NCBI GenBank assembly: GCA_934096075.1 | Contig: CAKOLN010000006.1 | Coordinates: forward strand, 1 to 64,000 | Length of the DNA stretch: 64,000 nucleotides | Direction of reading: 5' to 3' | Origin: an uncultured Bacilli bacterium | GTDB lineage: Bacteria > Bacillota_I > Bacilli_A > RF39 > UBA660 | Shown here: piece after piece, positions 42,222 through 52,712 of the stretch | How positions within the stretch are numbered: the first letter of the stretch is position 1 | How the letters are laid out: each line of letters begins with the position of its first letter | Translations under genes and position numbers: made by a program | Notes under the pieces: generated by a model | The model's database searches: none | Told to the model about the DNA's origin: nothing | Seen by the model: the letters and a program-made list of their open reading frames with translations, nothing else

Positions 42222-43939
42222 TTTAACACTTCCCTTTTAATATTTTCTATCTTACTTGCTAATTCTTTTTTTTCGTTAATATCGATTGTATTCTTCATCT
42301 TTTCTCTTAACAAATCTATTTGTTCATTTACTTTCTTTTGCTTTATAGTAATAATGTAATCATCTACTTCTTCCATAGTATAACTATCTATATTACTATA
42401 TTCCATAACACTTTTAAAAACCTCATCAAGTTCTTTCACTTGCATAGTGTAACAAATAAAATCCCCTAAGTCAAATATTTTATTTTTATTTTTAAATTTT
42501 ATTATTTCATTAGCAAACCTTTTTCTCTCTTTATCATTCATATAGCCTAAATTATTTTCATAATATTTGATAAGCTCAGGATTATTCATCATTAAATATA
42601 AAAGTCTAATTTCACTTATATCATATTTATTATATCTTATGTTTTTCTTAACAACTTTAGGTATCTCTTTTCTTTCTATAACTGTAGTATTAGTTATTTT
42701 ACTTCTTATTATATCTTCATTTATACCATATTTATTAGATAACTCCTTAATTTTAAGTTCTCTTAATATATCATCATCAATTAAATCTATTGCATTTATA
42801 CTATCTTTAATATATTTTGTTAAATCTTCTGCATTATTTAAATCTTTATTCTTCTTCAAATAATCTAATTTAAAATCTATAAAATTTACTCTTCTATTAT
42901 ATGCATTAACAAATGACTCTTTTCCTTCATTACTAATTAATTCATCAGCATCTTTATATTTACTGAAGATTATAACTGTTGGATCTATACCATTTTTTAT
43001 AAGAGTATCACCTATCGCTATGGTAGCCGTTTTACCAGCGTCATCTTGATCTAAATTTAAAATAACTTTACATTTAAGATTTTTAATAATATTTAAATGT
43101 TCATTTGTAAAACTAGTTCCCATTAAGGCTACTGTATTATCTATACCAATAGTATGTAATCTTATTACTTCCATGAATCCTTCACTAATAATAATTTCTT
43201 TTTGTTTACGAATATAATCTTTTGAATTACAAAAGTTATATAAAATATTACCTTTTTTAAATATAACTGTTTCTTTACTGTTTATATATTTTGGTTCATC
43301 TATATCTGTATATTTTCTACCACTGAACGCTACTGTATTACCATTATTGTCTTTAATAGTAAACATTATCCTATTATGAAATAAATCTTTAATTTCACTA
43401 TTACAAAGTCCTAATTGAACTAATTTGTTTTTATCATATTTATTAGATAATCCCTTACATAATCCACCATCTAATGAAAGTCCTATATCAAAATAATCAA
43501 TTGTTTCTTTATTAAGTTTTCTATTATTTAAATATTCTCTAGCACTCTCTCCATCTTTAGAATTTAAATTGTTCTTGTAGTATTCTTTACTTATGTTATA
43601 AATGTCATAGAATTCTTTATATGGACTTATAATTTCTTTTTTATCTATATTTAAATTAATGCCCGCTCTTTTACCTAATATTTCTAATGCTTCTTTAAAA
43701 TCTACTTTTTCATAATCTTTAACAAATGAAATTACATTACCACTTGCTCCACATACAAAGCATCTATAAATTTGCTTTTCTTCACTAATTGACATAGAAG
43801 GTGAATGGTCGTCATGAAATGGACAAACGGCAAAATAGTTTTTTCCTCGTTTAACTAAAGGTAAGTAATCACCTATAACATCTACTATGTTATTTTCTTT
43901 TCTAATTTTACTAATTGTTTCTTCATCAATAAATGCCAT
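42215..43939 (-). CDS. dnaG: DNA primase DnaG
   Basis: Makes RNA primers for replication. The N-terminal CHC2 zinc ribbon is [14 protein letters not shown]...[11 protein letters not shown] (near 38-67). The TOPRIM catalytic domain has [20 protein letters not shown] and [14 protein letters not shown] (near 245-305), and the C-terminal DnaB-interacting helices are diverged. 574 aa. RBS GGAGG is 6 nt before the ATG. First gene of dnaG-sigA-trmK. Confidence 0.96.
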   Translation of the reverse strand: MAFIDEETISKIRKENNIVDVIGDYLPLVKRGKNYFAVCPFHDDHSPSMSISEEKQIYRCFVCGASGNVISFVKDYEKVDFKEALEILGKRAGINLNIDKKEIISPYKEFYDIYNISKEYYKNNLNSKDGESAREYLNNRKLNKETIDYFDIGLSLDGGLCKGLSNKYDKNKLVQLGLCNSEIKDLFHNRIMFTIKDNNGNTVAFSGRKYTDIDEPKYINSKETVIFKKGNILYNFCNSKDYIRKQKEIIISEGFMEVIRLHTIGIDNTVALMGTSFTNEHLNIIKNLKCKVILNLDQDDAGKTATIAIGDTLIKNGIDPTVIIFSKYKDADELISNEGKESFVNAYNRRVNFIDFKLDYLKKNKDLNNAEDLTKYIKDSINAIDLIDDDILRELKIKELSNKYGINEDIIRSKITNTTVIERKEIPKVVKKNIRYNKYDISEIRLLYLMMNNPELIKYYENNLGYMNDKERKRFANEIIKFKNKNKIFDLGDFICYTMQVKELDEVFKSVMEYSNIDSYTMEEVDDYIITIKQKKVNEQIDLLREKMKNTIDINEKKELASKIENIKREVLKW

Positions 43940-43980
43940 GTGTACCTCCTTTATTAAACCCTACATATATTATATACGAC

Positions 43981-44004
43981 AAAAAAAGCCAAAACGCTTT
44001 TTTT
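43981..44004. terminator. Bidirectional terminator
   Basis: A 9-bp stem AAAAAAAGC/GCTTTTTTT with a 6-nt loop between the DUF2179 gene and dnaG (both minus), with A/T runs built into the arms. Confidence 0.75.
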
Positions 44005-44026
44005 ATTTTACACTTTTTTGACTTTT

Positions 44027-44539
44027 TTATCTATATCCACCTAAAACCGACTTATTTTCACTTACAACTATAAATGCATGATCATCAATATCTGTAATTA
44101 TTTTTTTTAGTTCTTCAATTCTTTTACTTGTAGTAGCCACAAATATCATATATTTATTACTTATCAAATCTTTGCCTTTTATTCTACTTACACTTACTGC
44201 AAAATTATGATTTATAAGTGCATCTACTACTTCTTTCTTTTGTTTAACAACTATATTTACTGAAACATTACTTACGATAAATTTATCAGTTATATACATT
44301 CCTACCATTACCCCACATGCATAACCTAAACTATATGCCATTGCAAGTAATAAAACATTATCAACTGATGTAAGTGCTTCTCTTACAATCATAAACCATA
44401 CAAATACTTCAAAGAAAGCAAATATAAAGGCTAAAATTGTTCTATCTTTCACTACCATAACAGTTCTTATAGTAGCAAGTGATGTATCAATTATTCTTGC
44501 AAAAAAAACTGCTATACAAAGAAATACTATATTATCCAT
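44027..44539 (-). CDS. DUF2179/UPF0316 membrane protein (YebE-like)
   Basis: A 170-aa protein with three hydrophobic helices (FLCIAVFFARIIDTSLATIR, TILAFIFAFFEVFVWFMIV, LLLAMAYSLGYACGVMVGMY) and a C-terminal soluble DUF2179 domain (NIVVKQKKEVVDALINHNFA...). The RIIDTSLATIRT and ALTSVDNVLLLAYSLGYACG-like wording is typical of UPF0316. Function unknown; DUF2179 may bind a ligand. Confidence 0.85.
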   Translation of the reverse strand: MDNIVFLCIAVFFARIIDTSLATIRTVMVVKDRTILAFIFAFFEVFVWFMIVREALTSVDNVLLLAMAYSLGYACGVMVGMYITDKFIVSNVSVNIVVKQKKEVVDALINHNFAVSVSRIKGKDLISNKYMIFVATTSKRIEELKKIITDIDDHAFIVVSENKSVLGGYR

Positions 44540-44554
44540 TTCTAAACCTTCTTT

Positions 44555-45874
44555 CTAATTAGTAGTTGCATTTTTATAACAAATAAGACTACTACCACTT
44601 CCACTATACTTACTCCATCCTGATGGACAAACATATGTGTCTGGACATTTACTACATTCAGTTGTAGTTCCATTGCAAGTCACAGTTCCATAAAAGCAAT
44701 TTGGAGGCGTTCCAGGTGCACCTATCCAACATGCATCCAAGCAACTTTGTTTATTATCACCTGTAAATTGACTACACCACTGAGCACAAGACTGACAACC
44801 GCATACATAAGTATATGGTACTTGTCTACATGGCTCACAAGAGTAACTTCCAGTTTGCAAAATTCCATTTCTAGTACATATGAATCCTTTGCTTTCATCA
44901 TTTACTAATGTACCTTCTGAACATACATAACTTACATTAGCTTTAATTGAACATACATTATCACTTGTTATGTTTTTAACTGTTAATGTATTTCCACTCA
45001 AACTACCAACTGCTCCATTATTACAACTTAATGAGCTTGTAATAAAGTCATATCCAGTATTAGGTAATAATGTTATTGTGGCATTACTTCCTCGATTGAT
45101 TATTACACTACTTGGACTAGCTGTGCCATTTATAACATTAATAGTTAATTCATAAGTTGTAATTAACGTTTTTACTTTAGTTGTTGGATAGTCAGCTCTA
45201 TTAAACCCTTCATCTACTACATAAATATCAATCAAATATTCTGTATCCTCTTCTAAATTAATAAATAAATACGTTTCACTTTCTTGACACTTATATTCAC
45301 CTTTATTTATACTAAAACAATATTCTTTAATACTTGTTTCTTCATCTTTTGCATTTACTACTGCTTTAATATCATTTAAACCAGGAGTAAACTCTACATT
45401 TATTATTATAGGCTTAGTGTTATCTCCTTCCCCTACAAATCTCCAAGGATCGATTCTTTTACCATTACCAGTAACTCTAGTACCTTTTTTCACATACACA
45501 TTTGGTCTTAATCCAGAAACAGATTCACTAGTAGCATCTTTGATACTTTCAAATGATATTACTTTTGTAAGATTATTATCATTTGCATAAAATGTAGAAG
45601 GAATTGTTAAATAAGAACCATATCTGTTATATTCAAATACAGATATCACTCCTATATCATTGTAATTAGAATCAGTACACATAATACTACTACAATTAAA
45701 CTTATTAGTACTTGTTAAGTAATATTGTTTTTTAACTAAAGTATTATTAATAATGTCTAAACTATCATTAATATTATCAACAGTTGTTTGATTATTAATT
45801 CTAGATATACTTTCTGCATTAATATTAAGAACTAGTAAAAACAAACTAATTATAAATAAATATATTTTTTTCAT
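44555..45874 (-). CDS. Secreted Cys-rich protein, tandem paralogue B
   Basis: A 439-aa exported protein: a signal peptide (KKIYLFIISLFLLVLNINAE), an N-terminal domain with two Cys (KFNCSSIMCTDS), the block GLRPNVYVKKGTRVTGNGK (near 140), a fibronectin-like stretch (SIKEYCFSINKGEYKCQESE), a beta-repeat (SSLSCNNGAVGSLSGNTLTV) and a Cys-rich C-terminus (RQVPYTYVCGCQSCAQWCSQ) ending YSGSGSSLICYKN. GLRPxV recalls the end of DUF6273 modules. Function unknown; probably surface exposed and disulphide-bonded. The ATG at 45874 follows AGGTGGTG. Confidence 0.7.
   Translation of the reverse strand: MKKIYLFIISLFLLVLNINAESISRINNQTTVDNINDSLDIINNTLVKKQYYLTSTNKFNCSSIMCTDSNYNDIGVISVFEYNRYGSYLTIPSTFYANDNNLTKVISFESIKDATSESVSGLRPNVYVKKGTRVTGNGKRIDPWRFVGEGDNTKPIIINVEFTPGLNDIKAVVNAKDEETSIKEYCFSINKGEYKCQESETYLFINLEEDTEYLIDIYVVDEGFNRADYPTTKVKTLITTYELTINVINGTASPSSVIINRGSNATITLLPNTGYDFITSSLSCNNGAVGSLSGNTLTVKNITSDNVCSIKANVSYVCSEGTLVNDESKGFICTRNGILQTGSYSCEPCRQVPYTYVCGCQSCAQWCSQFTGDNKQSCLDACWIGAPGTPPNCFYGTVTCNGTTTECSKCPDTYVCPSGWSKYSGSGSSLICYKNATTN
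44906..45025. repeat. 120-nt identical tract, copy in paralogue B
   Basis: Bases 44906-45025 and 46247-46366 are identical in all 120 positions, while the flanks of the two paralogous genes have diverged. They encode CNNGAVGSLSGNTLTVKNIT and the following residues up to YVCSEGTL. Confidence 0.95.
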
Positions 45875-45883
45875 ATGCACCAC

Positions 45884-47215
45884 CTAATTAGCCTTTGTAG
45901 CATTTCTATAACATGTTAAACTAGTACCACTTCCACTGTAATTACTCCAACCACTTGGGCAATAATACTCATCAGGGTAATAACATGTATCATAACAAAT
46001 TGTATCTGGTGTACTACATGATTTACATCCATAACACAATGTTCCACCAATTACTCCACCTTCTGTAATACAATTATTATAATCTGAAGAGGCATTTTTT
46101 CTGCACCATTCAGTCCAAGACACACAACCACATATATCACAATCTGTTATAGTTGTAGTAATATCTCTACAATCACAAGCATATGCATTTCCTTTTTTTA
46201 AGGAAGACGGCTTAACACATATATATCCTTTACTGCTATCATTTTTTAATGTACCTTCTGAACATACATAACTTACATTAGCTTTAATTGAACATACATT
46301 ATCACTTGTTATGTTTTTAACTGTTAATGTATTTCCACTCAAACTACCAACTGCTCCATTATTACATACCAAACTACTTGTTGTAAAATTATAATTATTA
46401 TTAGGTACTAATGATATTGTAGCATCAGTCCCTTTTTTAACCAAGGTATTACTTGGAGTAGCAGTACCATTAGTAACATTAATTTTTAAACTGTATGTTA
46501 TATATAATGTTCTTACTTTAGTTGTTGGATAATCTGTTCTATTAAATCCTTCATCTAATACATAAATATCTATTAAATATTCTGTATCATCAGTAAGATT
46601 AGTAAATGTATATATATTACTCTTCTGACATACATAATCCCCTTTATCAATACTAAAACAATACTCTCTTATACCTGTTTCATTATCTTTTGCGTCAACA
46701 TCAGCTGTTATTTTATATAATTCTGGTGTAAATTTAACATCTATTATTATAGGTTTATTATTATCATTTTCACCCACAAATATCCATGGATCAGACTTTC
46801 TTCCACTACCGGTTACTCTAGTACCTTTTTTTACATATACGTTTGGCCTTAATCCAGATACACTATTATTATCTACATTTTCTACTTTATTATAATTTAT
46901 TATTTTAAAATCATTATCATCTATAATATAAAATGAAGTAGGCTTTTCTAAATAGTATCCATATCTATTATATTCAAATAAAGACATCAAACCTATATCA
47001 CTAAAACTAGATTCAGTACACAACATACTATTACAATTAAACTTATTAGTACTCGTTAAATAATATTGTCTCTTAACTAAAGTATTATTTACAATAGTTA
47101 AACTACTATTTACTTCATTTCTTTTAGTAGTATTTACTAAACTAGATACTTTATCAGCAGACAAATTCAACATCAAAATAAATATACTTATCAAACATAA
47201 TAATATTTTCTTCAT
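45884..47215 (-). CDS. Secreted Cys-rich protein, tandem paralogue A
   Basis: A 443-aa paralogue of the next gene with the same order: signal peptide (MKKILLCLISIFILMLNLSA), KFNCNSMLCTES, GLRPNVYVKKGTRVTGSGRK, the Cys-containing fibronectin-like segment, the repeat SLSGNTLTVKNITSDNVCSI and a Cys-rich C-terminus. The last 110 residues differ strongly in Cys spacing (ACDCRDITTTITDCDICGC) but end alike (CPSGWSNYSGSGTSLTCYRN). It is the first of the pair, behind its own promoter. Function unknown. Confidence 0.7.
   Translation of the reverse strand: MKKILLCLISIFILMLNLSADKVSSLVNTTKRNEVNSSLTIVNNTLVKRQYYLTSTNKFNCNSMLCTESSFSDIGLMSLFEYNRYGYYLEKPTSFYIIDDNDFKIINYNKVENVDNNSVSGLRPNVYVKKGTRVTGSGRKSDPWIFVGENDNNKPIIIDVKFTPELYKITADVDAKDNETGIREYCFSIDKGDYVCQKSNIYTFTNLTDDTEYLIDIYVLDEGFNRTDYPTTKVRTLYITYSLKINVTNGTATPSNTLVKKGTDATISLVPNNNYNFTTSSLVCNNGAVGSLSGNTLTVKNITSDNVCSIKANVSYVCSEGTLKNDSSKGYICVKPSSLKKGNAYACDCRDITTTITDCDICGCVSWTEWCRKNASSDYNNCITEGGVIGGTLCYGCKSCSTPDTICYDTCYYPDEYYCPSGWSNYSGSGTSLTCYRNATKAN
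46247..46366. repeat. 120-nt identical tract, copy in paralogue A
   Basis: Partner of 44906-45025 (offset 1,341 bases); see that entry. The sharp borders of identity suggest gene conversion. Confidence 0.95.
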
Positions 47216-47246
47216 ACATATCTTACCCTACTTTCTATCTATAATA

Positions 47247-47275
47247 ATTTTACTATATTAACAATTTTTATACAA
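47247..47275 (-). promoter_or_regulatory. Promoter of the Cys-rich pair
   Basis: Minus strand: -35 TTGTAT (47270-47275), 17-bp spacer, -10 TAAAAT (47247-47252). Confidence 0.6.
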
Positions 47276-47313
47276 GAAAAAATGATATTAAAAATTAACT
47301 ATTTAATATCATT
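47276..47313 (-). terminator. queA terminator
   Basis: A perfect 12-bp stem AATGATATTAAA/TTTAATATCATT (8-nt loop) with a T-run on the minus strand, overlapping the queA stop. Confidence 0.8.
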
Positions 47314-48348
47314 TGTAATAAACATTGCATCGCCAAACGAAAAGAATCTATATTTTTCTTCAGTCGCATGATTATATGCATTTATAATATTATCTCTTCC
47401 AGCCAAAGCTGAAACTAACATAACTAAAGTACTTTTAGGTAAATGAAAATTAGTTATAAGACAATCTATTCCCTTGAATTCATATCCAGGATATATAAAT
47501 ATATTGGTTGATTCACTACATTCTTTAAATTTACCATATTTAGAAACAATACTTTCTATAGTTCTGGTACTAGTAGTACCAACTGCAATAATTCTTCTTT
47601 TTTCTTCCTTAGCTTTATTTAAAATATCTGCTGTTTCTTTACTCATTATATATAGTTCACTATGCATATTGTGTTCTAATATGTTATGAGTATTAACTGG
47701 TCTAAAAGTTCCTAATCCTACATGTAGTGTAACATAAGTAATTATTACCCCTTTATTTTTTATTTCTTCTAATAATTCCTTAGTAAAATGTAAGCCCGCA
47801 GTTGGAGCAGCAGCACTTCCTAAATTTTTTGCATAAACAGTCTGATATCTATCTTGATCTTCTAGTTTTTCATGTATATATGGTGGAAGAGGCATAGTAC
47901 CTAACTTATCAAGTATTTCATAAAGTATTCCTTCATAAATTAAATCTATTACAACAACCCCTTCATCTTTTTTAGTATTAACTACTGCTTTTAATTCACC
48001 ATTTCCAAAAATAATTACATCTTTCTCATGTAACCTTTTACCAGGTCTTGCTAAACACTCCCATCTGTCTCCTTCTATATCCTTTAAAAGTAGTAATTCA
48101 ATAACTGCACCGGTACTCTCTTTATAACCAATTATTCTCGCAGGAATTACCTTAGTATCATTTAATACTAAAACATCCCCTTCTTTTAAATAATTTATAA
48201 TATTAGAAAACATTTCATCTTTATATTCTCCAGTATTCTTATCTAATAAAAGTAGCTTAGAACTAGATCTATTCTTTAAAGGCACCTGCGCTATTAAAGA
48301 CTCATCTAAATGATAATCATAATAATCTAAATCATAAATGTCTTTCAT
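47299..48348 (-). CDS. queA: S-adenosylmethionine:tRNA ribosyltransferase-isomerase QueA
   Basis: Adds the epoxycyclopentanediol ring to preQ1-34 of tRNA in queuosine synthesis. Typical blocks: [20 protein letters not shown] at the N-terminus, [42 protein letters not shown] and [20 protein letters not shown]. 349 aa is normal. It overlaps the upstream 195-aa gene by 17 bp. tgt, its usual partner, is not adjacent. Confidence 0.96.
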   Translation of the reverse strand: MKDIYDLDYYDYHLDESLIAQVPLKNRSSSKLLLLDKNTGEYKDEMFSNIINYLKEGDVLVLNDTKVIPARIIGYKESTGAVIELLLLKDIEGDRWECLARPGKRLHEKDVIIFGNGELKAVVNTKKDEGVVVIDLIYEGILYEILDKLGTMPLPPYIHEKLEDQDRYQTVYAKNLGSAAAPTAGLHFTKELLEEIKNKGVIITYVTLHVGLGTFRPVNTHNILEHNMHSELYIMSKETADILNKAKEEKRRIIAVGTTSTRTIESIVSKYGKFKECSESTNIFIYPGYEFKGIDCLITNFHLPKSTLVMLVSALAGRDNIINAYNHATEEKYRFFSFGDAMFITNDIK

Positions 48349-48919
48349 TTAAATCACTCAACTTTCTTTTTAACCTTTCTTCACTCATCATCAAATCATC
48401 AAAACTAATAATCAAGTTAAAATCATATATATTTAGCTCTCTATATAATTTAATAATATTTCTTCTAAGTTCATCATTCTTACCAATAATATTTTCCACA
48501 CTATTTAAGAATTCACTAAACACTTCATAATCACTTTCATACTCTTCTTTTCTCATATGAAGTTCTTTATCTAATATTTTAACCTTCTTGCCATTTCTAT
48601 ACAATAAATACAATGAAAGAATAACAAAAGAAATATTTTCTCCATAATTAACAGTATTAATAATTGATGCACTCACATCAGTATTCTTAAATACTTTAGG
48701 TATACTATTACTAACACCAAACAATATAGTAATACTTAATATTACTGATAACACTCTCTTTTTAAGACTTAACAAAGTACTCTTATACAACTTCTTCCTA
48801 TACTTTATTACATCACTATTTCTTTCCATAGTATTTAAATATATTTCTACTTCTTTTAGGTTATATTTATATTTTTCTAACAAATATTTTAAATTATCCA
48901 TTGAATTAAATTCACACAT
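48332..48919 (-). CDS. Hypothetical membrane protein, 195 aa
   Basis: Two predicted transmembrane helices ([18 protein letters not shown] near 56-73 and [17 protein letters not shown] near 96-110) between charged helical cytoplasmic segments. No family recognised. GGGGGAT precedes the ATG and a good promoter lies at 48941-48969. It overlaps queA, so the two form an operon. Confidence 0.65.
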   Translation of the reverse strand: MCEFNSMDNLKYLLEKYKYNLKEVEIYLNTMERNSDVIKYRKKLYKSTLLSLKKRVLSVILSITILFGVSNSIPKVFKNTDVSASIINTVNYGENISFVILSLYLLYRNGKKVKILDKELHMRKEEYESDYEVFSEFLNSVENIIGKNDELRRNIIKLYRELNIYDFNLIISFDDLMMSEERLKRKLSDLNERHL

Positions 48920-48940
48920 AATATCCCCCTTGGCTAAAAA

Positions 48941-48969
48941 ATTATACCACTTTTTCTAAAATTATACAA
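48941..48969 (-). promoter_or_regulatory. Promoter of the 195-aa/queA operon
   Basis: Minus strand: -35 TTGTAT (48964-48969), 17-bp spacer, -10 TATAAT (48941-48946). Confidence 0.7.
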
Positions 48970-48994
48970 TCCATTAAGTAAATGTTATTTTAAT

Positions 48995-49018
48995 CAAAAA
49001 AGGAGCATACCTGCTCCT
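48995..49018 (-). terminator. Terminator of DUF6273 protein 2
   Basis: Minus strand stem AGGAGCA/TGCTCCT (4-nt loop), followed by TTTTTT. Confidence 0.85.
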
Positions 49019-49037
49019 AGAATAAACATCAATATTT

Positions 49038-50633
49038 TTAATTACAACTACCAGTATAATCTACTTCATATGGACTTTCAGGTGTTCCATTACCTGACTT
49101 AACCTTAACACATGATGACAATGAGATTACAGGACGAATTGTCGCTTCATATGTAACAGGAGCTTTACCACCTAGATCATTCATTCTTCTTTCCCCTATC
49201 TGAGCAAACATAAAACTTATACCATTATAATATTCTTTAGGAGTTAAAAGCCAAGAAGAATAATTACTTTTTCCAAAATTTGGTAAGCCATTACTGTTAT
49301 TACAAGCCCAACCAACACAATAACTTGTGTAAGGAAATTCGCCTGCAAAAAGTAATTCATCTGCAGTCATAAGTGCTACTGGATATGTTAGTTGTCCATT
49401 TCCTCCACCAGATGTATTTGCACTAAATTTATCAGCTATTGCTTGTGTTGTTTCAAATAAGCCATCACTCACATTTGAGCCACATTTATATGAAGGTACT
49501 TTATTTGAAAATAATCTTATGTTTCCACTATAATAAAATTCTGTATTTCCTGTATTATATGTTCCACTTCCTACACTTCTATCATTACAATAAATTGTGC
49601 TTTTACTTATATATTTGTCATAGTTTGTCAATAAACTATTCTTATACCAAGTATCTATCGCTGTTTTAATTGTACTGTGATTTGTATTAGTTCTATTATT
49701 TTCAAGTGAACCTGTTGTTCCATACATATATCCTACGAACATAGGGTCATTAAAATTTTCATTATACTTAGATATTCCTACATAACCACTTGTTGTATCT
49801 GGACTCGTTCCTGAATATAATATTCTTATACTACCGTCTTCATTTGTTCTTATTATTTTCCAATACATATCATTTCCTATTTGCCATAAATTCAAGTCAG
49901 ATGTATCATTTGTATTATATTTTCCAAATTTTACCCAATTGTTTGTCGTTTTTCCGGCATAATAGTAAACTGTATTTCCATCTTCTGTTTTATTTGTTTG
50001 AAATATTGTTCCTGTGGTGTCCTCATCAATTGAACCATAAAAATCATTTCCTGTTCTTTCACTTATTGTTGTATTATCTCTAAGCATAGCTTCTTTTAAT
50101 GTTGGCTCTTCTGTTCCCTCAGCTATAAAAAGCTTACCACTTAAAGTTTTAGCCATATCTACACTCTGATCTTTACCTTCATCATTCTTATATTGAACAA
50201 CTATAGTATATTCTTGTAATGATCTAGAAGAAATATTTATATTATATGCTAATGTAGTATCATTTGCACTACTTCTTTTAGGTACATCTTCAAAATCACT
50301 CATATTATATCCATTACTACTTGTTATCTTATATTGTAAATATCCCTCAGTTACAAAATTATTTAATAAATCTTTTATAACAATATTATACTTATAGTCA
50401 CTTTTAGTTTTATTTTCTACACTAAAAGTTTTAGTTATACTCCATCCTGGTCCTATATTATCTCCAGTTATTGAATCACCATTAGTAAATATAATTCTTA
50501 AATCAGTAGTATTAATAGTAACATTTTTTCTATTACCTACTATTTGTGTACTAAAATAAGCAAATGTTACTCCTATTAAAGTTAAAAGTACTAATCCAAT
50601 CCCATATAATAAATATTTCTTTTCTTTTATCAT
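49038..50633 (-). CDS. SipW-type signal, DUF6273 surface protein 2
   Basis: A 531-aa exported protein: N-terminal helix then TFAYFSTQIVGNRKNVTINT (SipW/TasA-like signal), a beta domain (TKTFSVENKTKSDYKYNIVI), and a DUF6273 module with VYYYAGKTTNNWVKFGKY, ILYSGTSPDTTSGYVG, DPMFVGYMYGTTGSL, YPVALMTADELLFAGE and IRPVISLSSCVKV. The segment between FAGE and IRPV (about 430-505) is unrelated to that of the paralogues and has two Cys. The end SPYEVDYTGSCN is shared with protein 3. The ATG at 50633 follows AGGTG. Function unknown; ligand-binding surface protein inferred. Confidence 0.8.
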   Translation of the reverse strand: MIKEKKYLLYGIGLVLLTLIGVTFAYFSTQIVGNRKNVTINTTDLRIIFTNGDSITGDNIGPGWSITKTFSVENKTKSDYKYNIVIKDLLNNFVTEGYLQYKITSSNGYNMSDFEDVPKRSSANDTTLAYNINISSRSLQEYTIVVQYKNDEGKDQSVDMAKTLSGKLFIAEGTEEPTLKEAMLRDNTTISERTGNDFYGSIDEDTTGTIFQTNKTEDGNTVYYYAGKTTNNWVKFGKYNTNDTSDLNLWQIGNDMYWKIIRTNEDGSIRILYSGTSPDTTSGYVGISKYNENFNDPMFVGYMYGTTGSLENNRTNTNHSTIKTAIDTWYKNSLLTNYDKYISKSTIYCNDRSVGSGTYNTGNTEFYYSGNIRLFSNKVPSYKCGSNVSDGLFETTQAIADKFSANTSGGGNGQLTYPVALMTADELLFAGEFPYTSYCVGWACNNSNGLPNFGKSNYSSWLLTPKEYYNGISFMFAQIGERRMNDLGGKAPVTYEATIRPVISLSSCVKVKSGNGTPESPYEVDYTGSCN

Positions 50634-50656
50634 TTTCATCACCTATTATCAATATA

Positions 50657-50685
50657 ATATTATCATTTTTTTAATTATAATTCAA
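50657..50685 (-). promoter_or_regulatory. Promoter of DUF6273 protein 2
   Basis: Minus strand: -35 TTGAAT (50680-50685), 17-bp spacer, extended -10 TGATAATAT (50657-50662). It lies over the last codons of holA. The -35 matches that of the promoter/leader repeat. Confidence 0.65.
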
Positions 50686-51610
50686 GAAAAAATGATTCTA
50701 ATGCTTTTTCTTTAACAAATATTCCACTTTTAATATCTAAATCTGTTTTAGCTAACATAACTAATATTCTTTTTATTTCTTTTTTACTAATATTAAAAGA
50801 ATTATTTACAGATACTTGTACTCTATAGGGATGTTCTTTTAATTTAGTAGCTATTTCTTTATAATTCATTCCTTTTTCATATAATACTTTACATTCATAC
50901 ATTAATCTAAATTGATTAGCAAGCAATGTTAATATCATAATAGGTTCTTCTTTATTTATTAATAAATTCTTATATATATCAAATATCTTTTTCTTATCTT
51001 TTTTAACTACTGCATCTACTAGTTTAAATACTTCATTTTCATTATATACAGTAACTACCTTTTTCACATCATCTATATTTATATTTTTTTCATTTAATTT
51101 ATATAAGTATAACTTTTCCAATTCATTATCTATTACTTTAGTATTACCAATTAATCTATTAGCTATTTCATTAATAGACATACTATCTATTTTAAAATCT
51201 AATTCTTTAAAATAATTACTTATATATTCTCTAATATTTTTATCATCTAATATTTTAAATTCCTTTACAATACTTTTACTCTTTATTAATTTAACAAGTT
51301 TTTTTCTTTCATCTAATTTATCATAAACAACTTTAAATACCAATATTATATTTTCATTAGGACTATCTAAATATTTATTTAATAAGTCACTCTCTAGAGT
51401 TTCTTTTCCAGTTAAAAATATTGCATCATTTAATATAACCATTTTTTTATTTCCAAATAAATCAGTATAAGAACATTCTTCTATCACATCTTCTATTTTA
51501 GTTTCTTTATAGTTATATATTATTTTTGTGTCTATTTTATTATCACTAATAAGTTTATTAATATATTTATCTATTTCACTTTCAAATTCTCCATATAATA
51601 GGTATATCAT
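50675..51610 (-). CDS. holA: DNA polymerase III delta subunit HolA
   Basis: Clamp-loader subunit that opens the beta clamp. The start MIYLLYGEFESEIDKYINKL is typical (family YxxYGxExxL), followed by SYTDLFGNKKMVILNDAIFL and the AAA+ lid, then the collar region LLANQFRLMYECKVLYEKGM and HPYRVQVSVNNSFN. 311 aa fits. In many Firmicutes it lies beside comE genes or rpsT; here it stands alone. Confidence 0.93.
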   Translation of the reverse strand: MIYLLYGEFESEIDKYINKLISDNKIDTKIIYNYKETKIEDVIEECSYTDLFGNKKMVILNDAIFLTGKETLESDLLNKYLDSPNENIILVFKVVYDKLDERKKLVKLIKSKSIVKEFKILDDKNIREYISNYFKELDFKIDSMSINEIANRLIGNTKVIDNELEKLYLYKLNEKNINIDDVKKVVTVYNENEVFKLVDAVVKKDKKKIFDIYKNLLINKEEPIMILTLLANQFRLMYECKVLYEKGMNYKEIATKLKEHPYRVQVSVNNSFNISKKEIKRILVMLAKTDLDIKSGIFVKEKALESFFLEL

Positions 51611-51641
51611 ACTATATCACCTAAAAACATTATAAAATAAA

Positions 51642-51660
51642 AACTAGAATTAATCTAGTT
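51642..51660 (-). terminator. Terminator of the 344-aa gene
   Basis: Minus strand stem AACTAGA/TCTAGTT with a 5-nt centre and TTTATTTT, just after the gene's stop. Confidence 0.65.
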
Positions 51661-51664
51661 AATA

Positions 51665-52699
51665 TTAATAACATATATTAAAATCTACATTTATATTTTT
51701 TAAGAATTCACTAAATTTAATATTATTACTATTTATTATATATGTCTTTTTATCTTGATCTGTTACTAAGTAATAATTATCACTAATAATTTTCGAATTT
51801 AACTCTTCTTCTAAGATACTTTTTATATCTGAATTATAGTATCCTTTTAAAGGAGTTAAACTATTATTTAAATCATCTTTACTATAAAAGTATTCATATG
51901 TATTATCATTATATAAATATAAATAAGATATTGCACAATTAGATTTATTTGCATTAATAGTATAATTTAATTTTATATTATAGTTATTTAAATAAGATTC
52001 TTTATTTTCCATTATACTATTAAATATAGGTGTTTCATCTTTTCTTAAATAAGTATTTTTATGTGTTACATTAGTATCTTTATTTTTAAGTTCATTTTCT
52101 ACGTAATTAAATAGTATATCAATATTACTTTTATTAAAATTTAATTTATAAGTATCTAGACTCTCTATTGAATAACTATCATTCATTTTCATTTTTTTAA
52201 CTATTATAGAGTTATCTTCTTTAAAGAATACATAATAAAATGTATTGTTATCACTTAAATATTCTATTTTATATTTATATTCTTCACTCATTATATCAAA
52301 AAGGTCTTGATTTATTAATAAAGCTATCATTACCTGCTGTTGATTTTCATCAAGTTCATTTTCATGTATCTCAACCTTATTATCAATTATTTCAAAATTA
52401 TTTTTAATAAAATTAACTAACTTTTTAAGATTATCATCAGTATAATTATATTCATTTGTTTCAGTTGATGATTTACAATCAACTGCACTACAATAGTAAG
52501 TAGTAGTTATTGTTATTTTATTATTATTAATCACAATATTACTTTTTGAACCCGGTATTGATTCATCATAATAAACTATTTCATATTTATATGATTTTTT
52601 TTCTTCTTCATTATTTTTATGTTTTTTTATAATTCCTGTTACCCCTATTACAACTAATATAACAATAAATGTTACAACTAATATTATTTTATTCTTCAT
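51665..52699 (-). CDS. Hypothetical membrane-anchored extracellular protein, 344 aa
   Basis: One N-terminal transmembrane helix (KIILVVTFIVILVVIGVTGI), then about 320 Asn/Lys/Tyr-rich residues outside. Four Cys are present (YYCSAVDCK near 71-76, NCAISY and the C-terminal ICY), which could form disulphides. It has two similar halves that mention TYKL/YYNS-like strands; no family recognised. It follows the RnfC-like gene by 13 bp and is probably co-transcribed. Confidence 0.65.
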   Translation of the reverse strand: MKNKIILVVTFIVILVVIGVTGIIKKHKNNEEEKKSYKYEIVYYDESIPGSKSNIVINNNKITITTTYYCSAVDCKSSTETNEYNYTDDNLKKLVNFIKNNFEIIDNKVEIHENELDENQQQVMIALLINQDLFDIMSEEYKYKIEYLSDNNTFYYVFFKEDNSIIVKKMKMNDSYSIESLDTYKLNFNKSNIDILFNYVENELKNKDTNVTHKNTYLRKDETPIFNSIMENKESYLNNYNIKLNYTINANKSNCAISYLYLYNDNTYEYFYSKDDLNNSLTPLKGYYNSDIKSILEEELNSKIISDNYYLVTDQDKKTYIINSNNIKFSEFLKNINVDFNICY

Positions 52700-52712
52700 T
52701 TCTCTTCTCCCA

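Noticed and set aside
43970..43980. TTTGTCGTA near dnaG, close to a Spo0A box
   Set aside because: One mismatch, single copy, and it lies within the arm of a bidirectional terminator; not convincing without further copies.
49439..50083. Long plus-strand frames opposite DUF6273 gene 2, also opposite genes 1 and 3
   Set aside because: His/Tyr/Leu/Cys-rich translations typical of antisense frames to Asn/Thr-rich coding DNA.
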